From positions 1-64,000 of the forward strand of contig DBQM01000019.1 in NCBI GenBank assembly GCA_002305725.1: 64,000 nucleotides of DNA. Reading direction: 5' to 3'. This document shows, one piece after another, positions 60,638 through 64,000 of the stretch. Each line of letters starts with the position of its first letter. The first letter of the stretch is position 1. This DNA comes from Ruminococcus sp. UBA1394 (GTDB taxonomy: Bacteria; Bacillota; Clostridia; Oscillospirales; Ruminococcaceae). The notes beneath the pieces were generated by a model, which ran no database searches, had not been told where the DNA came from, and saw nothing but the letters and a program-made list of their open reading frames with translations. The position numbers and the translations under genes were made by a program.

Positions 60638-61597
60638 ATGCTTGAAAAAATCGTAAAGCCGGAAATTGATACTGTTGAGCTGAAAACTGATGGCAAGTAC
60701 GGTAAATTCGTTCTGTCTCCGCTGGAACGCGGATACGGTATAACACTCGGCAACAGTCTGAGACGTGTACTGCTCTCCTCGCTGCCCGGTGTTGCAGTCA
60801 ACTCAGTAAAGATAGACGGAGTACACCATGAAATGTCAACCATTCCTGGTGTCAAGGAAGACGTTACTGAGATCATCCTTGCAATCAAGGGACTTACAGC
60901 CAAGCTTTACGGCGAAGGTCCTAAGACAGTTTATATCGAAGCTGAGGGCGAATGCGAAGTAACTGCCGGTGATATCAAAACAGACTCAGAGGTCAATATT
61001 CTTGATCCGGGAATGCATATAGCAACACTCGGCAAGGATGCAAAGCTTTATATGGAAATCACTATTGACAGAGGCAGAGGCTATGTTTCTGCTGAGCGCA
61101 ACAAGCAGCAGGCAGGCGGAAGTATGCCGGTTGATGTAATTGCAGTCGATAGTATCTATACTCCTGTTTTGAAGGTAAATTACAAGGTCGAGGACACACG
61201 TCTGGGCCAGGTAACTGATTTTGATAAGCTTACAATTGAGGTTTGGACAGACGGAACAATCTCTGCAAAGGAAGCTTTATCACAGGCAGCCAATCTCCTC
61301 AACGAGCATCTGAAACTTTTTGTTGACTTGTCACATGAGGCAAGTATCGCAGAAGTTCTTGTAGATCAGGAGGACAAGGGAAAAGAGAAAATCCTTGAGA
61401 TGACCATTGAGGAACTTGACTTATCGGTACGTTCCTTCAACTGCTTAAAGCGTGCCGGAATTAATACCGTAGACGACTTGATTAACAAGTCTGAAGAAGA
61501 AATGATGAAGGTTAGAAACCTTGGTAAAAAATCCTTTGATGAGGTTAAAGAAAAGCTTCAATCACTTGGCTTTGACCTTAGCTCAGAAGAGGAATAA
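60638..61597 (+). CDS. rpoA: RNA polymerase subunit alpha
   Basis: 319 residues. N-terminal dimer domain (KFVLSPLERGYGITLGNSLR) to about 230, then the C-terminal domain with LSVRSFNCLKRAGINTVDDL that contacts UP elements and activators. ATG 60638 follows AGGAGGG. A TAATAA/TTATTA stem (about 60569-60586) lies in the 71-nt gap from rpsD. Confidence 0.97.
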   Translation: MLEKIVKPEIDTVELKTDGKYGKFVLSPLERGYGITLGNSLRRVLLSSLPGVAVNSVKIDGVHHEMSTIPGVKEDVTEIILAIKGLTAKLYGEGPKTVYIEAEGECEVTAGDIKTDSEVNILDPGMHIATLGKDAKLYMEITIDRGRGYVSAERNKQQAGGSMPVDVIAVDSIYTPVLKVNYKVEDTRLGQVTDFDKLTIEVWTDGTISAKEALSQAANLLNEHLKLFVDLSHEASIAEVLVDQEDKGKEKILEMTIEELDLSVRSFNCLKRAGINTVDDLINKSEEEMMKVRNLGKKSFDEVKEKLQSLGFDLSSEEE

Positions 61598-61656
61598 AAC
61601 TGCCGGAAGAACGCATTTGCGGTTCGTTCCTGCAATTTGAAAAGGAGTGAATAACG

Positions 61657-61998
61657 ATGCCAGGTACAAGAAAGCTTGGAAGATCAACTGACCACAGAAG
61701 AGCAATGCTCAGAGCAATGGTTACTTACCTGCTTGAAAATGGACAGATTGAAACAACAGTAACAAGAGCTAAAGAAGTAAGAGCAGTTGCTGAAAAGATG
61801 ATTACAATCGGCAAGAACAGCGACCTGCACTCCAAACGTCAGGTTTACGCTTACGTTACTAAGGAAGACGTTGCTAAGAAGGTATTTGATGAGATCTCAC
61901 CAAAATATGCTGACAGAAACGGCGGATATACAAGAATCGTGAAAATCGGTCCTCGTCGTGGAGACGCTGCTGAAATGGCTATTATTCAGCTGGTTTGA
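61657..61998 (+). CDS. rplQ: 50S ribosomal protein L17
   Basis: 113 residues. RKLGRSTDHRRAMLRAMVTYLL start and the C-terminal RRGDAAEMAIIQLV. Last gene of the cluster; a CGCA/TGCG stem lies before it and two terminators follow. Confidence 0.97.
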   Translation: MPGTRKLGRSTDHRRAMLRAMVTYLLENGQIETTVTRAKEVRAVAEKMITIGKNSDLHSKRQVYAYVTKEDVAKKVFDEISPKYADRNGGYTRIVKIGPRRGDAAEMAIIQLV

Positions 61999-62029
61999 TT
62001 TTAAAATTACATTCCTGTTGTTATATGAA

Positions 62030-62058
62030 AACGTGCAGATTTTTTCTGCACGTTTTTT
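62030..62058 (+). terminator. First terminator of the ribosomal cluster
   Basis: AACGTGCAGA pairs with TCTGCACGTT, followed by a T-run. Confidence 0.9.
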
Positions 62059-62073
62059 GCATTTGCAGTAATT

Positions 62074-62110
62074 AAGTGGACGCACTCTCTTGCAGGGCGT
62101 CCACTTTTTT
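62074..62110 (+). terminator. Second terminator of the ribosomal cluster
   Basis: AAGTGGACGC (62074-62083) pairs with GCGTCCACTT (62097-62106), followed by TTTT; tandem with the first. Confidence 0.85.
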
Positions 62111-62183
62111 CAACATCTGAGTGTAAATTCAACACAATGTTTATTTTACGGTATCGTTTTGTTTCCGGCTGGACAGTTTATTA

Positions 62184-62269
62184 TGTAGGGGACGGCGCCC
62201 TCGACGTCCCGTGTGTAATCAGTTCAGTAAAATTGAAAATGCGGGACGTCGAGGGCGCCGTCCCCTACA
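62184..62269. repeat. REP-like element with 28-bp perfect arms
   Basis: Arms 62184-62211 and 62242-62269 are perfect reverse complements, starting TGTAGGGGACGGCGCC. Each arm is itself partly palindromic (GGGACG...CGTCCC). Outer TGTAGGGG / CCCCTACA match the other REP-like loci, but the core differs. It lies in the 409-nt gap 61999-62407. Confidence 0.9.
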
Positions 62270-62310
62270 AAAAGCTGTATTTGATTTCCGTGTTTTTTAG
62301 TAAAAAAGTG

Positions 62311-62339
62311 TTGACTATTTTCCGGATTTAGTTTATTAT
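62311..62339 (+). promoter_or_regulatory. Promoter of the GH42 gene
   Basis: TTGACT (62311-62316), 17 nt, TATTAT (62334-62339). Confidence 0.65.
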
Positions 62340-62407
62340 ATTAGTATGTATGTAATAATGAAATATTATCTCATTATCTTATTACTGAATAACAATTCGG
62401 AGGAATT

Positions 62408-64000
62408 ATGAGTAAAAACGTTATATCAAAGCTGCCGGTCATGCTGCATGGCGCTGACTACAATCCGGAGCAGTGGCTTGATATGCCGGAAATACTGGAA
62501 CGTGATATCGAGCTTATGAAAAAAGCTGGCGTCAACTGCGTTTCCGTAGGTATATTTTCCTGGGTATCCCTTGAACCGGAAGAGGGCGTTTACACCTTTG
62601 ACTGGCTGGAAAATGTCATAAACCGCCTTTATGTAAACGGCATTTACACCGTTCTTGCAACCCCGACTGGTGCAAAACCTTCGTGGATGGCAAAGAAGTA
62701 TCCGGAAATTCTCAGAGTTGAGAGCAACCGTGTGAGAAACCTCCAGGGCGGCAGGCATAATCACTGCTATACCTCGCCGGTTTACCGTGAAAAGACAAGG
62801 CTGATAAATACAGAACTTGCAAAGCGGTTTGCGAATCATCCGGCGGTAATTCTGTGGCACGTTTCAAACGAGATACAGGGGGAGTGTCATTGTGAACTGT
62901 GTCAGGCGGAGTTCAGAAAATGGCTGAAAAAGAAATACAGGACCCTTGACAATTTAAACAAGCAATGGTGGACCTGTTTCTGGAGCCACACCTACACCGA
63001 CTGGGAGGAAATCGAATCTCCCGCCCCTCACGGCGAGCCGTGTATTCACGGTCTTAACCTTGACTGGAAACGCTTCTGCACCGAGCAGACGGTTGATTTC
63101 TATAAAGAGGAGATAAAGCCGCTTAAAGAGGCGAATCCGGACATTCCGGCGACCATTAACATGATGGCTTACTACGACGGTATTGACTACTGGAAATTTG
63201 CCGAAGTGCTGGATATTATTTCGTGGGACTCCTACCCTATGTGGCACAACGGCGGAACTGATGATTCCGGAGGTGCTATATGGAACGCCTTCTGGCATGA
63301 CGCAATGCGTTCCATGAAACAGCAGCCGTTTCTGCTTATGGAGAATACGCCAAGTACTGCCAACTGGTGCGGCGTTTCAAGGCACAAGCGCCCGGGAATG
63401 AACCTGCTGACCGCAATTCAGGCGATAGCGCACGGCTCAAACAGCTGCCAGTATTTCCAGTGGCGTCAGAGCAGAGGGTCTGTTGAGAAATTCCACAGCG
63501 CTGTTGTGGGACATAACGGTTCTGACAAATCAAGGATTTTCCTTGAAATATGCAAAACCGGCGATGCCCTCAGAAAGCTTGACGGCGTTCTGACTGCCGA
63601 TGTAAATGCACAGGTGGCAATAATCTACGATGTGGAAAACAAGTGGGCAGTTGAGGACAGCAAGGGGCCGAGAAACGAGGGTATGGGCTACACAGACCAG
63701 ATTCTTCAGACCTACGGTTCATTCTGGAAACAGGGTATTCCTGTTGATGTGATAAACATGGACGCTGACCTTGAAAAGTACAGGCTTGTCTGCGTGCCGA
63801 TGCCTTATATGCTCAGAGGCGATTTTGCCGCAAGACTGAAAAAATATGTTGAAAAGGGCGGTACTGCGGTGGTAACATATTTCTGCGGAATGGTTAACGA
63901 AAACGATCTTTGCTATCTTGGCGAAACTCCGGCAGAGGGTATTTCAGATATGCTGGGAGTTGTCTTTGAGGACATTGACGGTCTTTATGACTATCAGAGG
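62408..64000 (+). CDS. Beta-galactosidase, GH42 (3' end cut by the window)
   Basis: 531 residues are visible and the frame is open at the edge; the full family length is about 650-700. HGADYNPEQWLDMPEILERD opens the family. The acid/base Glu is in WHVSNEIQG (about residue 155), the nucleophile Glu in LLMENTPS (about 312). CHCELC after a further upstream Cys is the structural zinc site. It releases galactose from beta-galactosides; without a signal peptide it acts inside the cell, on imported oligosaccharides. GGAGG precedes ATG 62408. Confidence 0.93.
   Translation, partial: MSKNVISKLPVMLHGADYNPEQWLDMPEILERDIELMKKAGVNCVSVGIFSWVSLEPEEGVYTFDWLENVINRLYVNGIYTVLATPTGAKPSWMAKKYPEILRVESNRVRNLQGGRHNHCYTSPVYREKTRLINTELAKRFANHPAVILWHVSNEIQGECHCELCQAEFRKWLKKKYRTLDNLNKQWWTCFWSHTYTDWEEIESPAPHGEPCIHGLNLDWKRFCTEQTVDFYKEEIKPLKEANPDIPATINMMAYYDGIDYWKFAEVLDIISWDSYPMWHNGGTDDSGGAIWNAFWHDAMRSMKQQPFLLMENTPSTANWCGVSRHKRPGMNLLTAIQAIAHGSNSCQYFQWRQSRGSVEKFHSAVVGHNGSDKSRIFLEICKTGDALRKLDGVLTADVNAQVAIIYDVENKWAVEDSKGPRNEGMGYTDQILQTYGSFWKQGIPVDVINMDADLEKYRLVCVPMPYMLRGDFAARLKKYVEKGGTAVVTYFCGMVNENDLCYLGETPAEGISDMLGVVFEDIDGLYDYQR

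Noticed and set aside
62137..62331. Small gene between rplQ and GH42
   Set aside because: The frame spans the 28-bp inverted repeat and has no RBS.

Overview
The window is a 64 kb stretch of a low-to-mid GC Gram-positive chromosome. The evidence is Clostridia-like: strong AGGAGG ribosome-binding sites, near-consensus sigma-A promoters, RNase Y, the CdaA/CdaR pair, Rex, zinc-type S14, a six-subunit Rnf complex and the Firmicutes order of the S10-spc-alpha ribosomal cluster. Protein style (YfhO, DUF3783, TraX-like, TatD-linked radical SAM, GH42) fits a Ruminococcus-type member of the Oscillospiraceae. That placement is an inference from gene content, not from a search.

Layout. 1-13.1 kb holds rny, a PLC-like hydrolase, a large YfhO-type membrane protein, a radical SAM protein, a GH25 lysozyme, an OPRT-like protein, a DUF3783 protein, an AGCS symporter and several unknowns. 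13.1-18.1 kb (minus strand) holds cdaR/cdaA (c-di-AMP synthesis), a cysteine-desulfurase-like enzyme with a DUF3343 partner, and ispF/ispD. 18.4-23.9 kb holds aconitase, a TraX-like protein, a hypothetical, isocitrate dehydrogenase, then rex. 24-33.2 kb holds the arginine pathway argG, argH, argC, argJ, argB, argD, argF, with three small uncharacterised genes inserted between the enzymes. 33.4-40.8 kb (minus) holds apbE, a NusG-II protein, a Gx transporter, rnfCDGEAB and a lipoprotein. 41-46 kb holds an XRE regulator, a histidine phosphatase, a membrane protein, an RluA-type pseudouridine synthase, luxS and an M23 peptidase. 46.1-62 kb is the complete S10-spc-alpha cluster from rpsJ to rplQ. 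A GH42 beta-galactosidase gene runs off the right end.

How it fits together. Aconitase and NADP-isocitrate dehydrogenase make 2-oxoglutarate and thus glutamate, the entry to the adjacent arginine pathway; an ArgR-like double operator precedes argG. Rex (NADH/NAD sensor) and Rnf (ferredoxin:NAD oxidoreductase ion pump) point to fermentative redox control. ApbE next to RnfG and RnfD, both of which carry TGAT flavinylation motifs, forms a self-contained flavinylated electron-transfer module.

Beyond genes, the intergenic DNA is rich in palindromic repeats: a REP-like family built from TGTAGGGG...CCCG units (five loci, two topologies), a 180-bp inverted-repeat element, and TATAGTAAA-ended palindromes. 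Several structured leaders or spacers have no assignment I can make: before the DUF3343 gene, before cdaA, before rpsJ (with an intrinsic terminator) and between rpsJ and rplC. A five-hexamer TGTWAH array lies before the M23 peptidase gene. I saw no tRNA, rRNA, CRISPR array, transposase or prophage gene.
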